DNA from: Azospirillum oryzae
GTDB lineage: Bacteria > Pseudomonadota > Alphaproteobacteria > Azospirillales > Azospirillaceae
Direction: 5' to 3'
DNA: 64,000 bases
NCBI RefSeq assembly: GCF_008364795.1
Contig: NZ_VTTM01000004.1
Span: 284,770-348,769 of the forward strand
The notes below the pieces were generated by a model. That model made no database searches, was not told the origin of the DNA, and was given only the letters and a program-made list of their open reading frames with translations. This document shows, one piece after another, positions 44,421-54,563 of the stretch. The translations under genes were made by a program, and so were the position numbers. Every line of letters begins with the position of its first letter. The stretch's first letter is position 1.

Positions 44421-46574
44421 ATGACCGAGTTCCCGAAGAAGACCCTTGCCGATTGGGACAAGCTGGCCGCCAAGGATCTCGGCGCCGACGGTGACCTTTC
44501 CAAGCTGGTTTGGAAGACCCCGGAAGGTCTGGACGTCAAGGCGCTCTACACCGCCGCCGATCTGGAAGGGATGGAGCTGGACACGCTGCCCGGCTTCCCG
44601 CCCTTCACCCGCGGCCCGCGCGCCACGATGTACGCGGTGAAGCCCTGGACCATCCGGCAATATGCCGGCTTCTCCACCGCTGAGGAGTCGAACGCCTTCT
44701 ACAAGGCCAACCTCAAGGCCGGCCAGATGGGCCTGTCGGTGGCCTTCGACCTTGCCACCCACCGCGGCTATGACAGCGACCATCCCCGCGTCGTCGGCGA
44801 TGTCGGCAAGGCCGGCGTGGCGATCGACAGCGTCGAGGACATGAAGGTTCTCTTCGCCGACATCCCGCTCGACAAGATGTCGGTGTCGATGACCATGAAC
44901 GGCGCGGTGTTGCCGATCCTGGCCGGCTACATCGTCGCGGCGGAGGAGCAGGGCGTTTCCCAGGACAAGCTGAGCGGGACCATCCAGAACGACATCCTCA
45001 AGGAGTTCATGGTCCGCAACACCTACATCTACCCGCCCGAACCCTCGATGCGGATCATCGCCGACATCATCGAGTACACCTCCCAGCACATGCCGAAGTT
45101 CAACTCGATCTCGATCTCCGGCTATCACATGCAGGAGGCCGGGGCGACGGCGGTGCAGGAGCTGGCCTTCACCATCGCCGACGGCCTCGAATATGTCCGC
45201 GCGGCGATGTCCAAGGGGCTGCCGGTCGACAAGTTCGCGCCGCGCCTGTCCTTTTTCTTCTCCATCGGCATGAATTTCTTCATGGAGATCGCCAAGCTGC
45301 GCGCCGCGCGCCTGCTGTGGTCGTCCCTGATGCAGGAGAAGTTCCAGCCGAAGGACGCCCGCTCCCTGGCTCTGCGCACCCACTGCCAGACCTCAGGCGT
45401 CTCGCTGACCGAGCAGGACCCCTACAACAACGTCATCCGCACCACCATCGAGGCGATGGCCGCGGTGCTGGGCGGCACCCAGTCGCTGCACACCAACGCC
45501 TTCGACGAGGCGCTGGGCCTGCCAACCAAATTCTCCGCCCGCATCGCCCGCAACACCCAGCTGATCATCGCCGAGGAAGCCGGCGTGACCAAGGTGGTCG
45601 ATCCGCTCGGCGGCTCCTACTACATCGAGCATCTGACCAACAGCCTCGCCAATGCCGCGCTGGAGCTGATCGGCCGCGTCGAGGAGATGGGCGGCATGAC
45701 CAAGGCGGTCGAGAGCGGCATGCCCAAGCTGCTGATCGAGGAGGCCGCCGCCCGCCGTCAGGCCGCCATCGACCGCGGCGAGGAGGTGATCGTCGGCGTC
45801 AACAAGTACCGTCCGGAGAACCCCGAGGGGGTGGACGTGCTGGACATCGACAACACCGCCGTCCGCGAGGCGCAGATCGCCCGACTGAAGCAGATTCGCG
45901 CCAGCCGCGACGAGGCCAAGTGCCAGGAGGCGTTGGCAGCATTGACCAAGGCCGCCACCGAGAAGACCGGCAACCTGCTGGCCCTGTCGGTCGAGGCCAC
46001 CCGCGCCCGCGCCACCGTCGGCGAGATCTCCGATGCGCTGGAGAAGGCCTTCACCCGCCATGTCGCCGTCATCCGCTCGGTGTCCGGCGTCTACGGCTCG
46101 GCCTATGAGGGCGACGAGGGCTTCAGGAAGATCCAGGAGGAGGTGGCGTCCTTCGCCGCCGAGGAAGGCCGCCGGCCGCGCATCCTGGTGGTGAAGATGG
46201 GCCAGGACGGCCACGACCGCGGCGCCAAGGTGATCGCCACCAGCTTCGCCGACATCGGCTTCGACGTCGACATCGGCCCGCTGTTCCAGACCCCGGACGA
46301 GGCGGCGCGGCAGGCGGTGGAGAACGACGTGCACGTCATCGGCGTGTCGTCCCAGGCCGCCGGCCACAAGACGCTGGTGCCGCAGTTGATCGAGGAACTG
46401 CGCCGCCAAGGCGCCGGCGACATCCTGGTGGTGTGCGGCGGCGTGATCCCGCCGCAGGATTACGACTTCCTCTACAAGGCGGGTGCGGCGGCGATCTACG
46501 GGCCGGGCACCAACATCCCGAAGGCGGCGTCGGACATCCTGGGCATCCTGCGCAAGCAGAAGACGGCGGCTTGA
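44421..46574 (+). CDS. scpA: methylmalonyl-CoA mutase (single-chain)
   Basis: 717 aa, B12-dependent isomerase that turns (R)-methylmalonyl-CoA into succinyl-CoA. The N-terminal TIM-barrel substrate domain shows [40 protein letters not shown] and [19 protein letters not shown]-type blocks. The C-terminal cobalamin-binding domain begins near residue 585 with [19 protein letters not shown] (the DxHxxG motif) and ends with [15 protein letters not shown]. No small subunit, epimerase or MeaB gene is present nearby. GGAGGCGTCG precedes the ATG. Confidence 0.97.
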   Translation: MTEFPKKTLADWDKLAAKDLGADGDLSKLVWKTPEGLDVKALYTAADLEGMELDTLPGFPPFTRGPRATMYAVKPWTIRQYAGFSTAEESNAFYKANLKAGQMGLSVAFDLATHRGYDSDHPRVVGDVGKAGVAIDSVEDMKVLFADIPLDKMSVSMTMNGAVLPILAGYIVAAEEQGVSQDKLSGTIQNDILKEFMVRNTYIYPPEPSMRIIADIIEYTSQHMPKFNSISISGYHMQEAGATAVQELAFTIADGLEYVRAAMSKGLPVDKFAPRLSFFFSIGMNFFMEIAKLRAARLLWSSLMQEKFQPKDARSLALRTHCQTSGVSLTEQDPYNNVIRTTIEAMAAVLGGTQSLHTNAFDEALGLPTKFSARIARNTQLIIAEEAGVTKVVDPLGGSYYIEHLTNSLANAALELIGRVEEMGGMTKAVESGMPKLLIEEAAARRQAAIDRGEEVIVGVNKYRPENPEGVDVLDIDNTAVREAQIARLKQIRASRDEAKCQEALAALTKAATEKTGNLLALSVEATRARATVGEISDALEKAFTRHVAVIRSVSGVYGSAYEGDEGFRKIQEEVASFAAEEGRRPRILVVKMGQDGHDRGAKVIATSFADIGFDVDIGPLFQTPDEAARQAVENDVHVIGVSSQAAGHKTLVPQLIEELRRQGAGDILVVCGGVIPPQDYDFLYKAGAAAIYGPGTNIPKAASDILGILRKQKTAA

Positions 46575-46597
46575 CGCTGTCTTTCCAGTAACCTAAG

Positions 46598-46740
46598 CCC
46601 TCTCCCGTCCCGGGAGAGGGAGGGGACCCGCCGCAGGCGGGGAGGGTGAGGGGTGGTGCAAGGAACCATGCGCTTCTGGTTTCTTGGATCACCCCTCACC
46701 CGGCGCTTCGCGCCAACCTCTCCCGGGACGGGAGAGGGGA
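46598..46740. repeat. paired REP-like palindromic element, copy 2
   Basis: CCCTCTCCCGTCCCGGGAGAGGG at the left end (split here as CCCTCTCCCG and CGGGAGAGGG arms) reappears inverted at 46717-46739. An inner pair, GGTGAGGGGT at 46645-46654 and ACCCCTCACC at 46691-46700, is also inverted. The whole ~140-base unit can fold into one long stem. It fills the gap between the mutase gene and the DUF2161 gene, and its right arm (GGAGAGGGGA) supplies the Shine-Dalgarno-like sequence for that gene. Confidence 0.8.
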
Positions 46741-46743
46741 TTG

Positions 46744-47436
46744 ATGACCGTCACCGCCGAAACCGACCTCTACGTGCCCGTCAAATCCTTCCTCGAAGCC
46801 CAGGGCTACGACGTGAAGGCGGAGATCCATGGCTGCGATCTCGTCGCCACGCGCGGTGCCGAGCCGCCGGTGATCGTCGAACTGAAAAAGCGCTTCACAC
46901 TCGACCTCGTGCTGCAGGGGGTGGACCGGCTGGCGATCAGCGACAGCGTCTATCTCGCCGTGCCGCAGCCGGGGCGCAAGGCCACCGGGCCGTCTCCCCT
47001 CGACGGCGACGTGAAGAAGCTCTGCCGGCGACTGGGGCTCGGCCTGCTGATGGTCGATCCGGGGCTGGCGGAGGAGCGGCGCGTCACCGTGCTGCTCGAT
47101 CCCGTCCCCTATACCCCGCGCAAGGACAAGAAGCGCACCACACGCCTGCTGGGCGAGCATGCCCGCCGGGTCGGCGATCCCAACCGGGGTGGCTCCACCC
47201 GCGTCGCCATCGTCACCGCCTACCGTCAGGATGCGTTGCGCATCGCCCGCCTGCTGCGCGGCGGGCCGCTGACCGTCGCGGCCCTGCGCAACGCGGGGGC
47301 GCCGAAGGATGTCGGGCCGATGCTGCTGCGCAACGTCTATGGCTGGTTCGAGCGGGTGGGGCGTGGCACCTACGCGCTGACCCCGGCGGGCGTGCAGGGG
47401 GTGGAGGCGTTCGCCCACGCCCTGGCGGAGGCGTGA
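46744..47436 (+). CDS. DUF2161 / PD-(D/E)XK-type phosphodiesterase-fold protein
   Basis: 230 aa. The N-terminal half keeps the core of a PD-(D/E)XK nuclease: LYVPVKSFLEAQGYDVKAEI, the acidic HGCDLVAT and IVELKKRF (ExK). The C-terminal half has a winged-helix-like segment (GPLTVAALRNAGAPKDVGPM, NVYGWFERVGRGTYALTPAG). This matches the DUF2161 family of putative phosphodiesterases of unknown target. ATG 46744 has GAGAGGGG in front, contributed by the REP-like element. Confidence 0.85.
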   Translation: MTVTAETDLYVPVKSFLEAQGYDVKAEIHGCDLVATRGAEPPVIVELKKRFTLDLVLQGVDRLAISDSVYLAVPQPGRKATGPSPLDGDVKKLCRRLGLGLLMVDPGLAEERRVTVLLDPVPYTPRKDKKRTTRLLGEHARRVGDPNRGGSTRVAIVTAYRQDALRIARLLRGGPLTVAALRNAGAPKDVGPMLLRNVYGWFERVGRGTYALTPAGVQGVEAFAHALAEA

Positions 47437-47502
47437 CACCCCGCGCCGCCAAGCCTATGATCTTCGCCGTCAATCCATGAATGCAAATGGCTGGAGCCCG
47501 CT

Positions 47503-48129
47503 TTGTCGGACTACATCAGCAATCTCGTCGTCTTTTTCGTCGTCGTCGATCCGCCGGGGCTGGTGCCGCTGTTCATCGCGCTGACCCGCGGCTTCGACGA
47601 GCGGCACAAACGGATCATCGCGCTGCGCGGCACCGCCATCGCCTTCGTGGTGCTGGTCTTCTTCGCCTATTTCGGCAAGGTGGTGCTGCAGACCCTGTCG
47701 ATCGAGATGCCGGCCTTCCGTATCGCCGGCGGGGCGCTGCTGTTCTGGATCGCTTTCGAGATGCTGTTCGGCAAGCGCTCCGAACGCAAGGAGCGCGACA
47801 CCGGCGAGGCGATGACCGACGAGGACGCGCACGATGTCGCCGTCTTCCCGCTGGCGGTGCCGCTGATCGCCGGGCCGGGCGCCATCACCTCCATCCTGCT
47901 GCTGATGGACCGCGTCGGCACCACGGCGGCGGGTCAGGTCAGCGTGCTGGGGGCGGCGGCGACGGTGATCGGCGGGGTGACGCTGATCCTGCTGGGGGCC
48001 GACCGGGTCGGGCGGCTGCTCGGCCGCACGGTGATCCACACGGTCAGCCGGGTGCTCGGCATCGTGTTGGCGGCCCTGGCAGCGCAGACGGTGATTTCCG
48101 GCATCACGGCGGTCTATCCACCCCACTGA
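47503..48129 (+). CDS. MarC family integral membrane protein
   Basis: 208 aa with about six hydrophobic segments. MarC/UPF0056 family motifs: VVVDPPGLVPLFIALT at the N-terminus, FRIAGGALLFWIAFEMLFG and VFPLAVPLIAGPGAITSILLLM. Start is a TTG (47503), the only start that gives the conserved N-terminus. Transport substrate unknown; the historical link to multiple-antibiotic resistance is not supported functionally. Codon use and GC fit the flanking core genes. Confidence 0.93.
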   Translation: MSDYISNLVVFFVVVDPPGLVPLFIALTRGFDERHKRIIALRGTAIAFVVLVFFAYFGKVVLQTLSIEMPAFRIAGGALLFWIAFEMLFGKRSERKERDTGEAMTDEDAHDVAVFPLAVPLIAGPGAITSILLLMDRVGTTAAGQVSVLGAAATVIGGVTLILLGADRVGRLLGRTVIHTVSRVLGIVLAALAAQTVISGITAVYPPH

Positions 48130-48222
48130 CCGCCGGGCGGTGTCGCCGCCTCCTCCGGAGCAACGAGGCTAAACGACCGCTCTGCATTTTTCACTCGGCC
48201 GGACGTTCACCTCGCGCCATGG

Positions 48223-48675
48223 CTATGCTCCCGCTCGGGTAAGCCGGAAATCGCGGGAGCCGAGAGCGCGGCCGTCCTGCGCCAGCAGCCGCAATTTGGC
48301 GAGTGGCTGTCCGCTTGGTTTGTCGACCATCGCGATGTCGAGTTCACCGGGCTCGAAGCAGTGTTCCTCACCCCACTGCCAGAGTGCAATGAGGATGATA
48401 TGGAGTTGCTCCCCCTTCGGGGTGAGCACGTAAAGATGACTGAGCGCGGAATCCGGGTCCGGCTCGATGACGAATATTCCATTTTCGACCAGCTTCTTGA
48501 GGCGGCTTGAAAGGATGTTTTTCGCAAGCCCCAAGCTCTTCTGGAACTCGCTGAATCGCTGCTTTCCTCCGAATGCTTCGCGCACGATCAGCAGCGACCA
48601 CCAATCGCCGATGACCTGAAGGGCGCGGGCGATCCCGCAGTTTGCCTGCCCCAGGTCCTTGCGCTTTCCCTTCAT
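48223..48675 (-). CDS. HxlR-family transcriptional regulator
   Basis: 150 aa winged-helix protein: CGIARALQVIGDWWSLLIVR with the conserved Cys13, GGKQRFSEFQKSLGLAKNIL, SSRLKKLVENGIFV and YVLTPKGEQLHIIL. The C-terminal extension (ELDIAMVDKPSGQPLAKLRL) resembles members that carry a small ligand-binding tail. The gene is AT-richer than its neighbours and divergent from the unknown gene at 48797. Two direct copies of a 17-bp site lie between them, so it most likely regulates both. Confidence 0.92.
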   Translation of the reverse strand: MKGKRKDLGQANCGIARALQVIGDWWSLLIVREAFGGKQRFSEFQKSLGLAKNILSSRLKKLVENGIFVIEPDPDSALSHLYVLTPKGEQLHIILIALWQWGEEHCFEPGELDIAMVDKPSGQPLAKLRLLAQDGRALGSRDFRLTRAGA

Positions 48676-48703
48676 TCGCTTCTCCGTTCGCCGCGATCAA
48701 TAG

Positions 48704-48760
48704 GGTTGCAAAATTAAACCATTTCGGTCAGATGTCGATAGGTTGCAAAGTTAAACCATT
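48704..48760. promoter_or_regulatory. twin 17-bp operator-like repeats (GGTTGCAAA-A/G-TTAAACC)
   Basis: GGTTGCAAAATTAAACC (48704-48720) and GGTTGCAAAGTTAAACC (48741-48757) are direct copies 37 bases apart, each followed by ATT. Each copy has GGTT/AACC ends and so is itself a partial palindrome. They lie in the divergent region, 28 bases from the HxlR start codon and 36 bases before the ATG at 48797, consistent with HxlR-dimer binding sites. Confidence 0.75.
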
Positions 48761-48796
48761 CGGCGTGGATGCCGGTGTCAGAAACGGAGGTATGAG

Positions 48797-49519
48797 ATGA
48801 GCGACTTGTTGGAACTTGCTGTTTCAGCGCATGGCGGTTGGGAGCGCTGGCAGAGGCTCAGGACGGTGAGCGCGCATGTCTCGGTCGGCGGGGGCGTCTG
48901 GCCCCTCAAGGGCTGGCCGGACGTGTTCAAGGACGCTCAGGTCTCGATCGACCCTCACAGGCAGCACACCGAATATTCGCCCTTCGTCCAGGCTGGTCGG
49001 CACACGCTATTCGACGCCGGGCGCACGGCGGTCGTGACCGATGGCGGGGAAGTCGTCGAGCAGCGTGAGGAAGCGAGGAAGGCGTTCGCAGGCCATACCC
49101 TGACGACGCCGTGGGATGCCCAGCATCTGATCTACTTCACCGGCTACGCCATGTGGACCTACCTGACCACGCCCTTTCTCTTCAAGCTCCCAGGGGTCGA
49201 GAGCCAGGAAGTCGAACCGTGGGTGACGGAAGAGGGAGAGACGTGGCGCCGTCTGAAGGTGACGTTCCCGTCGTGCATCGAGACGCATTCGACCGAGCAG
49301 ACCTTCTATTTCGATTCCTCGGGGATTCTCCAGCGTCATGACTACAGCGCGGATGTCCTGGGCGGGACGTCGAGCGCCAATTATGCGACGGAACACGAGA
49401 CGTTCGGCGGTTTCGTCTTCCCGACCAAGCGGCGCGTATATGCGATCGGCGAGAACAACCTGCCCCTGCGTGAGCGCGTGGCGGTTGCCATCGACTTCCT
49501 CGCCATTGACGTGGCGTGA
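48797..49519 (+). CDS. hypothetical protein, HxlR-linked
   Basis: 240 aa, no signal peptide. Predicted mostly beta (WPLKGWPDVFKDAQVSIDPH, RRLKVTFPSCIETHSTEQTF, GGFVFPTKRRVYAIG), reminiscent of LolA-like or lipid-binding beta folds, but no family can be named. An AAACGGAGGT ribosome-binding site precedes the ATG. Read away from the HxlR gene across the twin operators, it is the likely regulated target. Lower GC and codon use unlike the flanks suggest acquisition with the regulator. Confidence 0.75.
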   Translation: MSDLLELAVSAHGGWERWQRLRTVSAHVSVGGGVWPLKGWPDVFKDAQVSIDPHRQHTEYSPFVQAGRHTLFDAGRTAVVTDGGEVVEQREEARKAFAGHTLTTPWDAQHLIYFTGYAMWTYLTTPFLFKLPGVESQEVEPWVTEEGETWRRLKVTFPSCIETHSTEQTFYFDSSGILQRHDYSADVLGGTSSANYATEHETFGGFVFPTKRRVYAIGENNLPLRERVAVAIDFLAIDVA

Positions 49520-51222
<1,703 letters not shown>

Positions 51223-51227
51223 GCCCG

Positions 51228-52247
51228 ATGCAGGAAATTGCGGAAGGAAGCCTGCTGACCCTGATCTGGGTCGGGATCGTCGGCTTCGCGGTGTTCATGT
51301 ATGTGCTGATGGACGGCTTCGACCTCGGCATCGGCATCCTCTACCCCTTCGCCCCGACGGAGGAGGACCGCGACACCATGATGAACACGGTGGCGCCGGT
51401 CTGGGACTTCAACGAGACTTGGCTGGTTCTGGGCGGCGCCGGGCTGTTCGCGGCCTTTCCCATCGCCTATGCCGTGGTCCTGCCGGCGATGTATCTGCCG
51501 CTGCTGGTCATGCTGATCGCCCTGATCTTCCGCGGCGTCGCCTTCGAATTCCGGTTCAAGGCGAGGGCGGGGCGGCATTGGTGGAACCGCTCCTTCTTTC
51601 TCGGCTCGCTGCTGGCGACCTTCGCGCAGGGCGTCGTGCTGGGGTCGTTCATCCAGGGGATTCCGGTCTACGGGCGGCAGTTCGTCGGCGGCATGCTGCA
51701 CTGGCTGTCGCCCTTCAGCCTGTTCTGCGGGGCGGCGCTGGTGGTGGGCTATGCGCTCTTGGGGGCGACATGGCTGATCTGGCGGACCATCGGGCCGTTG
51801 CAGGATTGGTGCTTCCGCGTGGCGCGGCGGCTGATGCTGGTGGTGCTGGCCGGCGTCGCGGTGGTCAGCCTGTGGACGCCCTTCCTGCTGCCGCAGATCG
51901 CCGAGCGCTGGTTCTCCATGCCCAACCTGATCTTCCTGTCGCCGGTGCCCATGGTCACGGTGGTGCTGGCCATCGCCCTGTGGCGGGCCATCGACAGAAG
52001 CCGGGATGTGGCGCCCTTCGTGCTGTCGATGGCGCTGTTCGGCCTGTCCTATCTCGGCCTCGCCATCAGCCTGTGGCCGCACCTGATCCCGCCGGGCGTC
52101 ACCGTGTGGGAGGCCGCCGCCCCGCCGGAGACGCAGGTGTTCCTGCTGGTCGGCATGGCCTTCCTGATCCCGGCGATCCTGGGCTACACCGCCTATTCCT
52201 ACTGGATCTTCCGCGGAAAGGTGACAGGCGCCTTCGGTTACCATTGA
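51228..52247 (+). CDS. cioB: cytochrome bd-type quinol oxidase subunit II
   Basis: 339 aa polytopic protein, partner of CioA. Conserved start LTLIWVGIVGFAVFMYVLMD-GFDLGIG, WDFNETWLVLGGAGLFAAFP, and the GVAFEFRFK loop are all CydB/CioB features. Together the two subunits reduce O2 to water at low oxygen or with cyanide present, without pumping protons. No small CydX-like subunit could be recognised after it. Confidence 0.95.
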   Translation: MQEIAEGSLLTLIWVGIVGFAVFMYVLMDGFDLGIGILYPFAPTEEDRDTMMNTVAPVWDFNETWLVLGGAGLFAAFPIAYAVVLPAMYLPLLVMLIALIFRGVAFEFRFKARAGRHWWNRSFFLGSLLATFAQGVVLGSFIQGIPVYGRQFVGGMLHWLSPFSLFCGAALVVGYALLGATWLIWRTIGPLQDWCFRVARRLMLVVLAGVAVVSLWTPFLLPQIAERWFSMPNLIFLSPVPMVTVVLAIALWRAIDRSRDVAPFVLSMALFGLSYLGLAISLWPHLIPPGVTVWEAAAPPETQVFLLVGMAFLIPAILGYTAYSYWIFRGKVTGAFGYH

Positions 52248-52304
52248 GCGGACGGGGCGCCCCGGCCTAAAAGGGGCTCCGTCGTCAGGGAGGAGGGTTC
52301 GGCC

Positions 52305-52964
52305 ATGGACATCGACATCAGCTTTGCGGAGGCCGTGCTGCGCCGTGGCGCCGCCCTGCTGGAAGCGGAAGCAGAAGCCGCGGGCACCGATCCCTTCGCC
52401 GTGCTGGCCCGTCTGATGGCCGCCGCCGCGGCGACCGACGCCCCGCTGGTGGTGCTGAGCGAGGGCGGCAGCCACCCCGCCCTGTTCGACGAGGCGAACC
52501 GCCGGGCGGCGGAGCCGCTGACCGCCCGCATCGCCAGCCTCGCCGCCACCCGCCAGGGCGAACGCGCCGCCATGTACGAGTTCGACGGCAGCGGCCCGCT
52601 GACCGGCAACCGCATCGTCGCCGCCCTGCTGCGGCCGGAGGAGCGGTCCGACCTGCTGCATGTCTACATCGCCGTCGGCCGCCTGCGCGGCGGAGAGGCG
52701 CAGATCACCGTGCCGCCCGCCCTGCTGCGCTTCGACGCCGCGGCGCTGGGGCAGACGCTGGGGCTGTTGGGCGACGCCGTATCGCGCAGCGCGAACGCCG
52801 CCACCGCGGCGCTGGCCCATGCCGCCGCCATCCTGCCGATGGAGGGCCATGAGGAAGGCGGCATGCCGGCGGCCCTGCTGGACCTCTACTGGCATGCGCT
52901 GACCCTGGCGTCGGTGCGCGCCGCTGGTGGACTGGCGACGATGATGCCGGAAGGAAGTGCTTGA
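52305..52964 (+). CDS. hypothetical protein
   Basis: 219 aa, Ala-rich and mainly helical, without signal or membrane segments. It starts MDIDISFAEAVLRRGAALLE and has a central beta-like part (AMYEFDGSGPLTGNRIVAAL, LLHVYIAVGRLRGGEAQITV). GGAGGAGGG precedes the ATG. It lies 57 bases after cioB, possibly on the same transcript. No family recognised. Confidence 0.7.
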   Translation: MDIDISFAEAVLRRGAALLEAEAEAAGTDPFAVLARLMAAAAATDAPLVVLSEGGSHPALFDEANRRAAEPLTARIASLAATRQGERAAMYEFDGSGPLTGNRIVAALLRPEERSDLLHVYIAVGRLRGGEAQITVPPALLRFDAAALGQTLGLLGDAVSRSANAATAALAHAAAILPMEGHEEGGMPAALLDLYWHALTLASVRAAGGLATMMPEGSA

Positions 52965-53025
52965 GTGGGGCTTAACAGGCTCCCGCTTTTGCAAATCGTT
53001 TGAAACTCTTTCCCCTGCTGCCGAT

Positions 53026-53074
53026 CTGGTGACAGAGTCGACGTCGGTGAAATACTGCGTCACATCGTCACCAG
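53026..53074. promoter_or_regulatory. nested GGTGAC/GTCACC inverted repeats upstream of xdhA
   Basis: CTGGTGAC (53026-53033) and GTCACCAG (53067-53074) are perfect inverted copies; GGTGA (53046-53050) and GTCAC (53059-53063) lie between them. The block ends 16 bases before the xdhA ATG, overlapping the probable promoter or leader. An operator for a purine-responsive regulator is plausible but not shown. Confidence 0.5.
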
Positions 53075-53090
53075 TTCAACGGGAGCAGCC

Positions 53091-54563
53091 ATGCGCCAGC
53101 GCCTCCGCTTCTATCTCGGCGACGAGCTTCGGGAGATCGACGCGGTCGATCCGACCCTGACGGTGCTCGACTGGCTGCGGCTGTCGGAACGGCGGGTCGG
53201 CACCAAGGAAGGCTGTGCGGAGGGCGATTGCGGCGCCTGCACCGTGGTGGTCGGGCGGCTGGACGGCGATACCCTGCGGTATGAGGCGGTGAACGCCTGC
53301 ATCCGCTTCCTCGCCACGCTGGACGGCTGCCGGCTGCTGACGGTGGAGCATCTGAAGGGGCCGGACGGCGCGCTGCATCCGGTGCAGCAGGCGATGGTCG
53401 ATTGCCACGGCTCGCAATGCGGATTCTGCACGCCGGGCTTCGTCATGTCGCTGCTGGCGCTCTACCTGAACGAGGAGCGGCCGGACGGCCAGCGGATCGA
53501 CGACGCGCTGGCCGGCAACCTGTGCCGCTGCACCGGCTATGAACCCATCGTCCGCGCCGCCCATGCCATGTACGGCATCGGCGACCGCCAGAACGACCGC
53601 TTCGCCGACCGCGCCGCCATGGCGGAAAAGCTGAAGGCCTTGCGCGACGAGGAAATCCTCAGCGTCGGGGCCGGCGGGCGGCGGTTCCTGGCGCCGGCCA
53701 CGGTGCCGCAACTGGCGCAGCTCCTGCTCGACAACCCCGGCGCCACCATTGTGGCGGGGGCGACCGATGTCGGGCTTTGGGTGACCAAGTTCCAGCGCGT
53801 GCTGGCGACGGTGATCTACACCGGCCGGGTCCGCGCCCTGCGGCGGATCGAGGATCGCGGCGATGCGCTGGTGATCGGCGCCGGCGTCACCTACAGCGAC
53901 GCGGCGGAGCGGATCGCCGCGCTCTATCCCGATTTCGGCGAGCTGATCCGCCGCATCGGGGCGGAGCAGGTGCGCAACATGGGCACCATCGGCGGCAACA
54001 TCGCCAACGGCTCCCCCATCGGCGACACGCCGCCGGCGCTGATCGCCTGCGGCGCCACCCTGCGGCTGCGGCGCGGCTTTGAGACGCGCGAACTGCCGCT
54101 GGAGGATTTCTTCATCGAATACGGCAAGCAGGACCGCCGCGAAGGAGAGTTCGTAGAGGCGGTGATCCTGCCCAAGCCGGCGGCGGGGGTGCGCTTCAGT
54201 GCCTACAAGATCGCCAAGCGCTTCGATCAGGACATCTCCGCCGTCTGCGGCGCCTTCCGCCTGACGCTCGACGGCGAGGGGCGGGTGGCCGACATCCGCA
54301 TCGCCTTCGGCGGCATGGCCGGCACGCCGAAACGCGCCGGTGGGGCGGAAGCGGTGCTGCTGGGCCGCCACTGGACCGAGGACAGCGTGCGCCAAGGGAT
54401 GGAGGCGCTGGCGGACGATTACGCGCCGTTGTCGGACTGGCGGGCCAGCGCGGCCTATCGCTCCACAGTGGCAGCGAATTTGCTGATGAAGCTGTATGTC
54501 GAGACCAGCGACCCGGCGGCGGAGACCCGTCTGGTCGGCGACCGGAGGCTTGCACATGCCTGA
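53091..54563 (+). CDS. xdhA: xanthine dehydrogenase small (FeS/FAD) subunit
   Basis: 490 aa. N-terminal plant-type [2Fe-2S] domain (KEGCAEGDCGACTVVVG), a second [2Fe-2S] helical domain (CGFCTPGFVMSLLALY, NLCRCTGYEPIVRA), then the FAD-binding domain (TIVAGATDVGLWVTK, GTIGGNIANGSPIGDTPPAL) and the CO-dehydrogenase flavoprotein C-terminal domain. It relays electrons from the molybdenum site in XdhB to NAD. Its last eight bases overlap the xdhB start. Confidence 0.96.
   Translation: MRQRLRFYLGDELREIDAVDPTLTVLDWLRLSERRVGTKEGCAEGDCGACTVVVGRLDGDTLRYEAVNACIRFLATLDGCRLLTVEHLKGPDGALHPVQQAMVDCHGSQCGFCTPGFVMSLLALYLNEERPDGQRIDDALAGNLCRCTGYEPIVRAAHAMYGIGDRQNDRFADRAAMAEKLKALRDEEILSVGAGGRRFLAPATVPQLAQLLLDNPGATIVAGATDVGLWVTKFQRVLATVIYTGRVRALRRIEDRGDALVIGAGVTYSDAAERIAALYPDFGELIRRIGAEQVRNMGTIGGNIANGSPIGDTPPALIACGATLRLRRGFETRELPLEDFFIEYGKQDRREGEFVEAVILPKPAAGVRFSAYKIAKRFDQDISAVCGAFRLTLDGEGRVADIRIAFGGMAGTPKRAGGAEAVLLGRHWTEDSVRQGMEALADDYAPLSDWRASAAYRSTVAANLLMKLYVETSDPAAETRLVGDRRLAHA

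Noticed and set aside
52991-53008. TTTGCAAA-like sequence upstream of xdhA as a second ScfR/PccR site
   Set aside because: The second half-site (TTTGAAA) lacks the GC centre and the spacing differs from the 12-base geometry at 40575.
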